This document shows, in pieces, positions 33,853 through 42,297 of a stretch of 64,000 nucleotides of DNA. The translations under genes and the position numbers were made by a program. How positions within the stretch are numbered: the stretch's first letter is position 1; every line of letters starts with the position of its first letter. The notes beneath the pieces are model-generated. The model saw only the letters and a program-made list of their open reading frames with translations. It was not told the origin of the DNA and did not search any database. The stretch spans positions 248,001 through 312,000 of the forward strand of contig NZ_QQBJ01000003.1 of the NCBI RefSeq assembly GCF_003347205.1. Reading direction: 5' to 3'. The stretch comes from Mycolicibacterium moriokaense (GTDB taxonomy: Bacteria; Actinomycetota; Actinomycetes; Mycobacteriales; Mycobacteriaceae).

Positions 33853-35398
33853 CGCAGCGGCCACTGGGCGAGCAGGGCAATCGGTCCGTCTGTCGCGGCC
33901 CCGTACCTGGACACTGCGGATCAGGCTGGTGGCGGTGGTGGCGGCCCTCGGTGTGGGACTGTGCGCCACGATCGGCATCGGCACACTGGTCGCGCTGCGG
34001 CACTTCCTGATCACCCGCCTCGACGCGCAGGTCCGCGACACCCAGTCACGTTCGACGACCTTTTTCGAGATCGGTCCCCCGCCGTTCGTCAGGGTCGCCG
34101 GGCCCGGGCCATGGTTTCTCGACGGCCCCGGGCAGTCCGCGGGCACCCTGGGCGCGGTCATCTCCGACGCCGACGTGGACGACGCGGCGGTGATCTCGAC
34201 CAGTGGCAATCGGCAAGCGCTCGATGCGCAAGCCAAAGCGCAACTCGTCGGCCTGCCAAAGGACGTCACGGTCAGCGTGAAAGTCCGTGGCGTTGGCGAC
34301 TATCGGCTGATCGCGCAGCCGATACCCGACAAGAACGTGGTGCTGGTGTCGGGTTTGCCGCTTGCAGGGGTCCAGCAGACCTTGATGTCGGCGACGTGGA
34401 TCATCGGCGGCCTGTCGCTGATCTCCCTCGTGGTGGCCGTCGCGACCGGCATGGTGATCATTCGCCGCGAACTCAAGCCGCTGTCACGGATGTCGCTGGC
34501 GGCACAGCGCGTGGCCGGACTTCCGTTGCACGAGGGCGAAGTCAAGCTGCCCACGCCGATCGAACCGGTGGACAGCGCGGTGGCCCACACCGAAGTCGGC
34601 CGACTGGGTATCGCGCTCAACAAGATGGTCGACCGGGTCGCCGACGGGTTCACCGCCCGGCACACCAGCGAGGTGCGGGTGCGCCGGTTCGTCGCCGACG
34701 CGAGCCACGAACTCCGCACCCCGCTGACGTCGATTCAGGGCTACACCGAGGTCGCTCGCCGTCTGATCGCGGGCACCGCGGGCGAACCCACGTTCAGGGG
34801 CGCCGAGGATCTGGCGCACGCCCTGGACCGCGTGCACGCCGAGTCGCTGCGCATGAGCCGGCTGGTCGAGGACATGCTGCTGCTCGCCCGCCTCGATGCG
34901 GGCAGACCGTTGGACTGCGACGACGTCGACCTGTCGGAACTGGTGATCGACGCGGTCAGCGATGCGCACGTCGCCGGTCCGCAACATCGCTGGCCGCTGG
35001 ATCTTCCCGACGAACCCGTCAAGGTGGTCGGCGATCGGTTGCGGCTGCACCAGGCGGTCGCGAACCTGCTGTCGAACGCGCGCGTTCACACCCCCGCCGG
35101 TACGAAGGTGCTCACGTCATTGGCGAGCCGCGGCAACGGTTCGGTCGCCCTGACGGTCAGCGACGACGGGCCCGGCATCTCCGATGACCTGCTGCCCGGC
35201 GTCTTCGAGCGTTTCGCGCGCGGCGACGGATCCCGGTCGCGTGCCGCCGGAAGCACCGGCCTCGGTCTGGCCATCACACTCGCGGTGGTCAGGGCCCACG
35301 GTGGCACCATCGACGTCGCGAGCACGTCACAGGGCAGCGCGTTCACCGTCAGCCTGCCGAAGTCGATGTCACCCGGGCGCACGAAAACCGCCGACTGA
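33833..35398 (+). CDS. Membrane sensor histidine kinase
   Basis: A 521-residue sensor kinase. TM1 spans about residues 30-55 (LVAVVAALGVGLCATIGIGTL), an extracytoplasmic domain of about 130 residues follows, TM2 lies about 190-213, then HAMP. HisKA has the phosphorylated His in DASHELRTPLTS; HATPase motifs are NLLSNARVHT, DDGPGIS, and TGLGLAI. Start taken at ATG 33833, inside the end of the response-regulator gene; GTG 33821 is possible. It pairs with that regulator. The signal is unknown; the downstream glycosyltransferase suggests envelope control. Confidence 0.9.
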   Translation: MSSNPDDAAATGRAGQSVRLSRPRTWTLRIRLVAVVAALGVGLCATIGIGTLVALRHFLITRLDAQVRDTQSRSTTFFEIGPPPFVRVAGPGPWFLDGPGQSAGTLGAVISDADVDDAAVISTSGNRQALDAQAKAQLVGLPKDVTVSVKVRGVGDYRLIAQPIPDKNVVLVSGLPLAGVQQTLMSATWIIGGLSLISLVVAVATGMVIIRRELKPLSRMSLAAQRVAGLPLHEGEVKLPTPIEPVDSAVAHTEVGRLGIALNKMVDRVADGFTARHTSEVRVRRFVADASHELRTPLTSIQGYTEVARRLIAGTAGEPTFRGAEDLAHALDRVHAESLRMSRLVEDMLLLARLDAGRPLDCDDVDLSELVIDAVSDAHVAGPQHRWPLDLPDEPVKVVGDRLRLHQAVANLLSNARVHTPAGTKVLTSLASRGNGSVALTVSDDGPGISDDLLPGVFERFARGDGSRSRAAGSTGLGLAITLAVVRAHGGTIDVASTSQGSAFTVSLPKSMSPGRTKTAD

Positions 35399-35468
35399 CC
35401 GGACTTCTCACAGTCGGGGCAAAGACTTCGCCCACGGTGGGCTCATCGCGGGCCGCGAGAATGTGACC

Positions 35469-37442
35469 ATGACTCACAGTCTCATCGAACCGGCCGCGAT
35501 CCCCGTCACAGACCCAGTCGTCGTCAAGACCCCGGCAGCCGAACAACCGCGCTGGGCGCGGCCGGCGCTCGTGGTGCTGTTGGTGGCGACCGCGACCTTC
35601 TGGACCATCGGCCTGAGTCGCAACGGGTGGGCGAACGCCTTCTATTCGGCTGCGGCACAAGCCGGTACCAAGAGCTGGAAGGCGATGCTGTTCGGCTCCT
35701 CCGACGCGGCTAACGCGATCACCGTCGACAAACCGCCCGCATCTCTGTGGCCGATGGAGATCTCCGCGCGGATCTTCGGGGTGAACACGTGGTCGCTGCA
35801 GCTGCCCCAGGTGCTGCTAGGGGTGGCGTCGGTGGCGCTGCTCTACGTGATCGTCAAGAAGCATTTCGGACCCGCCGCGGGACTCATCGCGGGTACCGCC
35901 CTGGCGTTGACTCCGGTGGCCACCTTGATGTTTCGATTCACCAATCCCGATGCGCTGCTGGTGTTCCTGATGGTGGCCGCGGTGTGGGCGCTGATGCGCG
36001 CCGTCGACGACGGGCGCACCCGGTGGCTGGTTCTTTGCGGCGCGCTGCTCGGGCTGGGCTTCTTGACCAAACAGTTGCAGGTGCTGCTCGTCGTTCCCGG
36101 TATCGCGTTGACCTATCTGATCGCCGGTCCGCCCCGGCCAGGGGTTCGGTGTGCGCAACTGCTGGGCGCGCTCGCCGCGATGGTGGTGGCCGCCGGCTGG
36201 TGGGTCCTGCTCGTCGAATTGTGGCCCGCGAACAGCAGGCCCTACATCGGCGGTTCGAGCAACAACAGCTTCCTGGATCTGACGTTCGGCTACAACGGGC
36301 TGGGCAGGTTGACCGGCGGCGAGAGCGGAAACTTCCCAGGCGGCGGGCCACCCACGGCGGCGGAGGGGGCCGGCGCGGCACCTTCCTTGTTCGGGCACGC
36401 CGGCATCCTGCGAATGTTCAGCGGTGAATCCGGCGGTCAGATCTCCTGGCTGCTACCGGCGGCGCTGATCCTGTTGGTCGCCGGGCTGGTGGTCACCGGA
36501 CGGGCGCGGCGCACCGATCCGAAACGCGCGCAGTTCCTGGTGTGGGGCGGATGGCTGCTCGGCACCGCAGGCGTGTTCAGCTTCATGTCGGGCCTGTTCC
36601 ACGACTACTACACGGTCGCGCTCGCCCCTGCGGTGGCGGCCCTGGTGGGCATCGGAGCGGTCACGCTCTGGCGTCTGCGCGAGAAGCGCTGGGCGACAAT
36701 GGTATTGGGCGCCACGGCGCTTTTCACCGTGGGCTGGTCCTGGATATTACTCGGCCGCACAACGGAATTCGTGGGCTGGCTGCGCTGGGTGGTGGTCATT
36801 GCCGGCGCAGCGGCCGGGGTGGCGCTGATGGTCACCAGGACCCGGCCGCACGCCGGCACCGGCAGGCCCGATCCGCGCCGCTGGGCTGCGGCGATCGCGA
36901 TCGCTGCCGCCCTCGCCGGCCCGCTGTCGTACTGCATCCAGACGGTCAGCACCGCCCACACCGGCGGGGTGGTCACGGCGGGTCCGCAGATCTCCGGGGA
37001 CTCCCCCGGCCACGGGCCGTCGGGCATGCACGAAACCCGGGTGTCGGAGACCGTCAGCGAAACCCTTTCGCAGGACGCCGATTCCTACACGTGGGTGGCC
37101 GCGGTCCCCGGTTCGACCGACGCCGCGTACTACCAGTTGGCCACCGGCGATCCCGTGATGGCGATCGGCGGGTTCGGATCCAGCGACCCCGCACCGACCC
37201 TGCAGCAGTTCCAGGACGACGTCGCCGCGGGCCGCATCCACTACTACATCGAATCCGACTTCGGAATGCCGACGGGCAGCGGTGATACGGCCGATGCGGC
37301 GACCCAGCCGCTGCTCCCCCCAGGGGCCAACGACGACAACGAGGCGAACCGCATCAAGGCCTGGGTCGAGGAACACTTCTCGGCGACCGTTGTCGACAGT
37401 GTGACCCTCTACGACCTCACCGAGGGCACACCCGGCGCATAG
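35469..37442 (+). CDS. GT39-type polytopic membrane glycosyltransferase (YkcB/ArnT-like)
   Basis: A 657-residue membrane protein with about 11-12 TM helices. The early extracytoplasmic loop has NAFYSAAAQAGTKSWKAMLFGSS and ITVDKPPASLW, the latter being the DKPP motif of the YkcB/ArnT-like PMT_2 family. FRFTNPDALLVFLM and FLTKQLQVLLV are further landmarks. The C-terminal extracytoplasmic domain is about 170 residues. Such enzymes use polyprenyl-phosphate sugars to glycosylate wall polymers, lipids or proteins. It follows the two-component genes by 70 bases and is probably in their regulon. ATG 35469 has no clear ribosome site. Confidence 0.88.
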   Translation: MTHSLIEPAAIPVTDPVVVKTPAAEQPRWARPALVVLLVATATFWTIGLSRNGWANAFYSAAAQAGTKSWKAMLFGSSDAANAITVDKPPASLWPMEISARIFGVNTWSLQLPQVLLGVASVALLYVIVKKHFGPAAGLIAGTALALTPVATLMFRFTNPDALLVFLMVAAVWALMRAVDDGRTRWLVLCGALLGLGFLTKQLQVLLVVPGIALTYLIAGPPRPGVRCAQLLGALAAMVVAAGWWVLLVELWPANSRPYIGGSSNNSFLDLTFGYNGLGRLTGGESGNFPGGGPPTAAEGAGAAPSLFGHAGILRMFSGESGGQISWLLPAALILLVAGLVVTGRARRTDPKRAQFLVWGGWLLGTAGVFSFMSGLFHDYYTVALAPAVAALVGIGAVTLWRLREKRWATMVLGATALFTVGWSWILLGRTTEFVGWLRWVVVIAGAAAGVALMVTRTRPHAGTGRPDPRRWAAAIAIAAALAGPLSYCIQTVSTAHTGGVVTAGPQISGDSPGHGPSGMHETRVSETVSETLSQDADSYTWVAAVPGSTDAAYYQLATGDPVMAIGGFGSSDPAPTLQQFQDDVAAGRIHYYIESDFGMPTGSGDTADAATQPLLPPGANDDNEANRIKAWVEEHFSATVVDSVTLYDLTEGTPGA

Positions 37443-37475
37443 CCGGATCTCAGAGCAGACAGGTTAGGTGGAGTC

Positions 37476-37784
37476 ATGAACGAACCCGTGGTACTGATCA
37501 CGCACGCCGATTGCGACGAAGGCTATCGGCAGGCACAGCAGTTGCTCGCAGCAGGCCACCGAGTGGTGGTCACCGCCGAGCACGTGTCCCGGCTGAGTCG
37601 GGTGCTGCTCGGCCACGAGGCAGGCCGGGTGTACGCGATCGCCGCCGACCTCGCCGATCCGAGTCAGCGCTCGCTGTTGTTGGCACGGTGCGAGGCGCGG
37701 TTCGGCCGGGTGACCCAGATCATCGACGGCCGCACCGGATTCGAGGAGGCCCTGCCCCATCCGCCACTGCCGAAAGCGTCGTAG
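37476..37784 (+). CDS. Short Rossmann-like protein (half-size SDR)
   Basis: A 102-residue protein resembling only the first part of an SDR: VVLITHADCDEGYRQAQQLLAAGHRVVVTAEH looks like beta-alpha-beta of a Rossmann fold, then AIAADLADPSQRSLL as the Asp-containing loop and VTQIIDGR. The glycine-rich loop is degenerate and there is no catalytic half. GGTGGAG gives a good ribosome site, and the gene starts 33 bases after the glycosyltransferase, so it is probably expressed with it. It may be a nucleotide-binding accessory protein or a relic. Confidence 0.65.
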   Translation: MNEPVVLITHADCDEGYRQAQQLLAAGHRVVVTAEHVSRLSRVLLGHEAGRVYAIAADLADPSQRSLLLARCEARFGRVTQIIDGRTGFEEALPHPPLPKAS

Positions 37785-40133
37785 TCAGTCGCGCGCGAAC
37801 GCCATATCGGCCGCGGAGGCCGACTGAGGCCGCGCCTCGTCGTCGAACTCGATCGTGATCTCGTCGAGCACGCCGCCCCGATACGGGAACGGCGAGGCGT
37901 AGTCCGCCGACACCGAATGCGCCACGCTGCGCCCCGCCGAAATGGCCTGCATCATGTCCAGGCCCGACATCCGCACCCCGGCAAGCGATCCCACGAGCGC
38001 GTCGTCGAGGTAGAGCTTGACGGTGCCGGACACGTCGAGCGTCCCGTCGATGGTCCCCTGACGGGAGAACGTGACACCCACCGATTGGCGACCCGGCGAA
38101 ACCGGGGCGCTGGACCGGATGGCCTGTTCGGCGCCCGCGACGTTGCACACGTAGTGCACGTGCCGATCGGCGATGTAGAGCACCTGCCCTGCGGCCCGAT
38201 TCCCCTGTGAGAACAGCACTCCGCCCACATTCGCATCATCGACGGACAACATGGCCCGCAGCGTGAACGAGCGGCCCCGGACCAGACCGCCGAACGCGGT
38301 GTGCGTCGCGGGCGTGTCCGGGTAGAAGACCGCCCGCCGCTGCGTCGCGCCGGCGGCGACGAAGGCGCCGGCAGAGATCATTTCGAAGACACTGAGGTCG
38401 TTGAGCGGATAGGCGTTGTAGCGCGCGGCGTGCTCGTGCCACAACGCCTTGAGCTCCTCGAGCTTGTCGGGATGGTTGGCCGCGAGGTCGTTTCGCTGGC
38501 TGCGGTCGGCGGCGATGTGGAACAGCTCCCACTGATCGGCATCGAAATGCGACCACCCTCGCGGCGCCCCCGACGTCGGGGGGTGCACCGTGCCTGCGAA
38601 CCAGCCGTCATGCCAGATGCCCCTGGTGCCCATCATCGAGTAGAACTGGGTGTGCTTCTCCGACGCGCTCCCCGGCTCACTCAGCGCCGCCGAGAAACTG
38701 GTGCCGTCGAACGGGATTTGACGGATCCCCTTCACGACATCGATCCCGTCGATCCCGAGCAGGTCATAGATCGTCGGGGTGACGTCGCTGACGTGGACGT
38801 AGTCGTCTGCGACGCCGCCACGCGAGGCCAATCCGGCCGGCCAGGAGATGATGCACGGATCGGCGATTCCGCCCTCGTGGCCGGCGTAGCGCTTGAACAA
38901 CTTGTAGGGCGTATTGAACGCCATGGCCCATCCGTTGGAGTAGTTCATCCGCGTTGCGGGCCCGCCCAATTCGTCGAACAACCCGAGGGCCGCCTCGGTG
39001 GTGTCGGCGCCGCCGCGCAACCGTGCCATCTCGTCGACGGCACCGTTCGGGCCGCCCTCGCCGCTGGCGCCGTTGTCCGACATCACGACGATGATCGTGT
39101 TGTCCAGTTGCCCGGTGCTTTCCAGATGATCGACGATCCGCCCGATCTGCGCGTCGGTGTAGCTCAGGAACCCGGCGAACACTTCGGCCATCCGGCAGGA
39201 GACCCGTTTCTCGTCCTCGGACAACGACTCCCACGGCCGCACCGTGTCGCCTGCCGGCCACGGCTCACCGTCGGCGCTGACGCGGTCGGCATAGGGGTTC
39301 ATCGGCGACAGTTCGGTTTCGGCAGGCAGCAGACCCAGAGACCGCTGATTGGCCAGGGCGATCTCCCGGTAGCGCTCATACCCCATGTCGAAGCGTCCGC
39401 GGTACCTGTCGGCCCACTGCGCGGCGACCTGATGAGGTGAGTGCCCGGCGCCAGGGCACAGATACATGAACCAGGGCTTGGCGGGCGCGGTCGCCCTGTG
39501 GTCACGGAGAAACCCAATCGCGTTGTCGGCGAGGTCTTTTGACAGGTGATATCCCTGCTCCGGCGTGGCCGGGGGGTCGATGGGCCGATTGTCGCTGACC
39601 AGGCTCGGGTACCACTGGTCGGTCATCCCGTCGAGAAACCCGTAGAAGCGGTCGAAGCCGCGGCCCAGCGGCCAGTACCGCCGGGAACCCGCGGCATGGC
39701 AGTCCTCCAGCGGCGCCAGGTGCCACTTTCCGACGGCGTACGTCGACCACCCGCGCTCGGAGAGCACCTCCGACATCAGCGCGGCCTCGGCGGGTATCCG
39801 GCCGTTGTGCCCGGGAAAGCCCTGAGCCATGTTCAGCACGGACGCCACCCCGACCGTCGTCGGGTTGCGGCCGGTCAACAAAGAGGCCCGCGTCGGCGAA
39901 CACAGTGCCGTGGTGTGAAACTGCGTGAGCCTGATGCCACGATCGGCGATCCGCTTCATGGTCGGCATCTCGACCAGACCGCCGTAGCAGTCCCACGTCG
40001 CGATGCCCGTGTCGTCCCACAGCAGATACAGCACGTTGGGCGCGCCGTCGGGCGCGGGGGCGGCCCGATAGGGCGTCCAGTCCGGGGCGGCGTCGCGAAT
40101 GTCCTCGGCGATGGTGCCATTGAAGCCGGTCAT
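37785..40133 (-). CDS. Arylsulfatase (type I, formylglycine-dependent)
   Basis: A 782-residue sulfatase without signal peptide, similar in size to mycobacterial AtsD-type enzymes. The formylglycine site is C78 in CSPTRASLLTGR. Metal ligands include the early DDTGIATWDCYGG and the later VMSDNGASGEGG; AVGKWHLAP carries the conserved Lys and His. Residues about 590-770 form an extra beta-rich domain. It would hydrolyse sulfate esters in the cytosol after Cys is converted to formylglycine by an enzyme not in this window. AGGAGAGAG precedes the ATG, which shares one base with the stop of the upstream membrane-protein gene. Confidence 0.92.
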   Translation of the reverse strand: MTGFNGTIAEDIRDAAPDWTPYRAAPAPDGAPNVLYLLWDDTGIATWDCYGGLVEMPTMKRIADRGIRLTQFHTTALCSPTRASLLTGRNPTTVGVASVLNMAQGFPGHNGRIPAEAALMSEVLSERGWSTYAVGKWHLAPLEDCHAAGSRRYWPLGRGFDRFYGFLDGMTDQWYPSLVSDNRPIDPPATPEQGYHLSKDLADNAIGFLRDHRATAPAKPWFMYLCPGAGHSPHQVAAQWADRYRGRFDMGYERYREIALANQRSLGLLPAETELSPMNPYADRVSADGEPWPAGDTVRPWESLSEDEKRVSCRMAEVFAGFLSYTDAQIGRIVDHLESTGQLDNTIIVVMSDNGASGEGGPNGAVDEMARLRGGADTTEAALGLFDELGGPATRMNYSNGWAMAFNTPYKLFKRYAGHEGGIADPCIISWPAGLASRGGVADDYVHVSDVTPTIYDLLGIDGIDVVKGIRQIPFDGTSFSAALSEPGSASEKHTQFYSMMGTRGIWHDGWFAGTVHPPTSGAPRGWSHFDADQWELFHIAADRSQRNDLAANHPDKLEELKALWHEHAARYNAYPLNDLSVFEMISAGAFVAAGATQRRAVFYPDTPATHTAFGGLVRGRSFTLRAMLSVDDANVGGVLFSQGNRAAGQVLYIADRHVHYVCNVAGAEQAIRSSAPVSPGRQSVGVTFSRQGTIDGTLDVSGTVKLYLDDALVGSLAGVRMSGLDMMQAISAGRSVAHSVSADYASPFPYRGGVLDEITIEFDDEARPQSASAADMAFARD

Positions 40134-40537
40134 CAACTCTCTCCTGCTGTCAGGCCGGCGCGCACTTCGCCGGAATGTGCGGTCAGATACGAATGTAGCT
40201 GCGGCCCAACGACACTGACCACGGCGAACAGGCCAATGGCGATCCACAGGTCGACGTGAGCAAGCCGGCCGTCGAGCGCGACGGCGACCGCGACGGCCAA
40301 CCCGAGAAGGGCCAGCTTGACGGCCAGGAACCTGCCGATCGGGTGCCGCGGGACCCGCCGCCCACGCGCCGACGCCCAGCGGCGGGCCAGCGTCGAGGCG
40401 ACCATGACGACGGCCATCAGTGCGGCCATCCGAAGTGCGTGCAGCCATGGCGAATCTCCGCTGTGGGCGAACCACAAGGTCCCGATGGCCAGCCCCGCGG
40501 CGGAGTATCCAAGCCGGACCCGCGCTGAAACTGTCAT
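40133..40537 (-). CDS. Small polytopic membrane protein
   Basis: A 134-residue protein with three or four hydrophobic segments (about residues 10-25, 35-50, 70-88, 93-112) and a basic loop RRWASARGRRVPRHPIGRF. I do not recognise a family. It is the first gene of an operon with the sulfatase (TGATG overlap) and is divergent from TetR. The start codon lies within one of the two palindromic repeats, and TAATCT on the minus strand (40550-40545) lies seven bases upstream, suggesting a leaderless mRNA. It may transport a substrate or product of the sulfatase. Confidence 0.75.
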   Translation of the reverse strand: MTVSARVRLGYSAAGLAIGTLWFAHSGDSPWLHALRMAALMAVVMVASTLARRWASARGRRVPRHPIGRFLAVKLALLGLAVAVAVALDGRLAHVDLWIAIGLFAVVSVVGPQLHSYLTAHSGEVRAGLTAGES

Positions 40538-40572
40538 AACTGACAGATTAGAGTGAAGTGTCAGTTATGACA
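40532..40572. promoter_or_regulatory. Paired palindromes, probable TetR operators of the sulfatase locus
   Basis: TGTCATAACTGACA (40532-40545) and TGTCAGTTATGACA (40559-40572) are perfect inverted copies of each other, 13 bases apart. Each is itself a palindrome, TGTCA-N4-TGACA. They cover the start of the membrane-protein gene and the region just before the TetR start, so two dimers could shut down both directions. Confidence 0.7.
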
Positions 40573-40596
40573 ACTTATCTGTGCGATAGTCCGGCT

Positions 40597-41196
40597 ATGA
40601 GCCCCGACGTCGGCAAGCGGGAGGCGCACAAGATCGCCACCCGGCACGCAATCCAGACCGCGGCGGACTCGTTGTTCGAAAGCCGCGGCTACGAGAAGAC
40701 GACGGTCCGCGACGTCGCCGACGCCGCGGGCGTGACCGAGCGGACGTTCTTCCGCTACTTCCAGGGCAAAGAAGCCCTGTTGGTCAAGGACATCGAGCAG
40801 TGGCTGCCGGTACTCGCAGAGGAGATCCGGCACCGGCCTGCGGGCGAATCGCCCCTGGAGGCCGTCGAACACGCGCTGACGTCATTGGCACCCCGGTTAC
40901 GGGAAAACTCGTACCTGTCTTGGCTTTTCGCGGAAGGACCGCCCGGTCCCAAGCTGGAGCGGTCAGCTCCGGGGCTGCTGCTGAAGTTCGAACAGACCAT
41001 CGCCGACGCACTCGTCGACCGCGATTCCGGCGACGCCGACGAATTTCGGTGCCAGGTCCTCGCGCGATGCGCCGTCGCCGCGCTGCGCAGCGCAGGCATC
41101 CGCCGCTGGCAACTCCGCGACAGCGCCGCCTCCGCCGACGAAACCTCCTTGGTGAGAAAGGCGTTCGAGATCATCCGCGCCGCACAGCACTCCTGA
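40597..41196 (+). CDS. TetR-family transcriptional regulator
   Basis: A 199-residue TetR. HTH: TTVRDVADAAGVTERTFFRYF. ATG 40597 was preferred over GTG 40558 and ATG 40567 because those lie within the operator region, and a GATAGT -10-like element ends six bases before 40597. It is divergent from the membrane protein-arylsulfatase operon and is the probable repressor acting at 40532-40572. The ligand might be a sulfated compound or its product; this is speculation. Confidence 0.87.
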   Translation: MSPDVGKREAHKIATRHAIQTAADSLFESRGYEKTTVRDVADAAGVTERTFFRYFQGKEALLVKDIEQWLPVLAEEIRHRPAGESPLEAVEHALTSLAPRLRENSYLSWLFAEGPPGPKLERSAPGLLLKFEQTIADALVDRDSGDADEFRCQVLARCAVAALRSAGIRRWQLRDSAASADETSLVRKAFEIIRAAQHS

Positions 41197-41205
41197 GGCG
41201 CCGGC

Positions 41206-42276
41206 CTACCCCGACGATGTCAGCCGGGCCGCCTCGGCGACGAACGCGTCGACGTCGTCCGGCTGGGTGTCGAAGCTGCACACCCAGCGCACCTCCCCGC
41301 GCGAGGCGTCCCAGTCGTAGAAGCGAAAGCGCTCGCGCAGCCGGTCGGCGACACCCTCGGGCAGGCGGGCGAATACGGCGTTCGCCTGCGTTGGCTGGGT
41401 GAACTCGACGCCGCGGATGATGCCGTCGGCGATACCCCGCTCGATTCCCGAGCGCAGCCGCGCGGCCATCGCGTTCGCGTGCCGCGCCGTGCGCAGGAAG
41501 AGGTCGCCGTCGAGCTGGGCGAGCAGCTGGGCCGAGACGAACCGCATCTTCGACGCCAGCTGCATCAGGGTCTTGCGCAGATAGATCAGGCCGTCCGACG
41601 CCGCGTCGTCGAGCACGATGACGGCCTCCGCCGCCAGGCCGCCGTTCTTGGTGCCGCCGAACGTCGTCACGTCGACCCCGGCGTCGGTGGTGAAGGCACG
41701 CAGCGGCAGGTCCAGCGCCGCGGCGGCGTTCGACAACCGCGCGCCGTCCATGAAGACGCGCATTCCGCGGTCGTGCGCGTAGCCGGTGATCGCGCGCACC
41801 TCGTCAGGCGTGTAGACGGTGCCGAGTTCCGTCGACTGGGTGAGGTAGACGACGAGCGGCTGCGCTCGATGTTCGTCGCCCCACCCCCAGGCCTCTTCGG
41901 CGATCAACTCGGGCGTCAGCTTGCCGTCGTCGGTGGCCACCGGGAGCAGCTTGATTGCCGCGGCCTTCTCCGGCGCTCCGCCCTCGTCGGCGTGGATGTG
42001 TGCCGTCTTCGCGCAGACGACCGCGCCCCAGCGGGGCAACATCGACTGCAGGCCCACGACGTTGGCGCCCGTGCCGTTGAACACCGGAAAGGTCTGCGCC
42101 CCGGCGCCGAAGTGCGCGCCGCACACCTGCTGCAGTCGGGCGGTGTAGACATCGTCGCCGTAGGAGACCTGGTGTCCGTCGTTGGCCGCGGCGATCGCCG
42201 CGAGTACCTCGGGGTGTACGCCCGAATAGTTGTCGGAGGCGAATCCGCGAACCGTGGTGTCGTGCAATGTGCTCAC
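41206..42276 (-). CDS. Low-specificity L-threonine aldolase family, PLP enzyme
   Basis: A 356-residue PLP-dependent enzyme of the beta-eliminating lyase/threonine aldolase family. It has SDNYSGVHPEVL at the N-terminus, YGDDVYT, FNGTGANVVGL for phosphate contact, FMDGARLSNAAAAL with the Asp that pairs with the pyridine nitrogen, and the Schiff-base Lys in FGGTKNGG near residue 209. It would cleave L-threonine or allo-threonine to glycine and acetaldehyde. It is convergent with TetR and 21 bases downstream of the unknown gene at 42298. Confidence 0.9.
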   Translation of the reverse strand: MSTLHDTTVRGFASDNYSGVHPEVLAAIAAANDGHQVSYGDDVYTARLQQVCGAHFGAGAQTFPVFNGTGANVVGLQSMLPRWGAVVCAKTAHIHADEGGAPEKAAAIKLLPVATDDGKLTPELIAEEAWGWGDEHRAQPLVVYLTQSTELGTVYTPDEVRAITGYAHDRGMRVFMDGARLSNAAAALDLPLRAFTTDAGVDVTTFGGTKNGGLAAEAVIVLDDAASDGLIYLRKTLMQLASKMRFVSAQLLAQLDGDLFLRTARHANAMAARLRSGIERGIADGIIRGVEFTQPTQANAVFARLPEGVADRLRERFRFYDWDASRGEVRWVCSFDTQPDDVDAFVAEAARLTSSG

Positions 42277-42297
42277 GACACGCCAATCTAGAGCGCG

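Noticed and set aside
37464-37476. IdeR/iron box near AGGTTAGG before the half-SDR
   Set aside because: Only one half-site is present; no palindromic partner.
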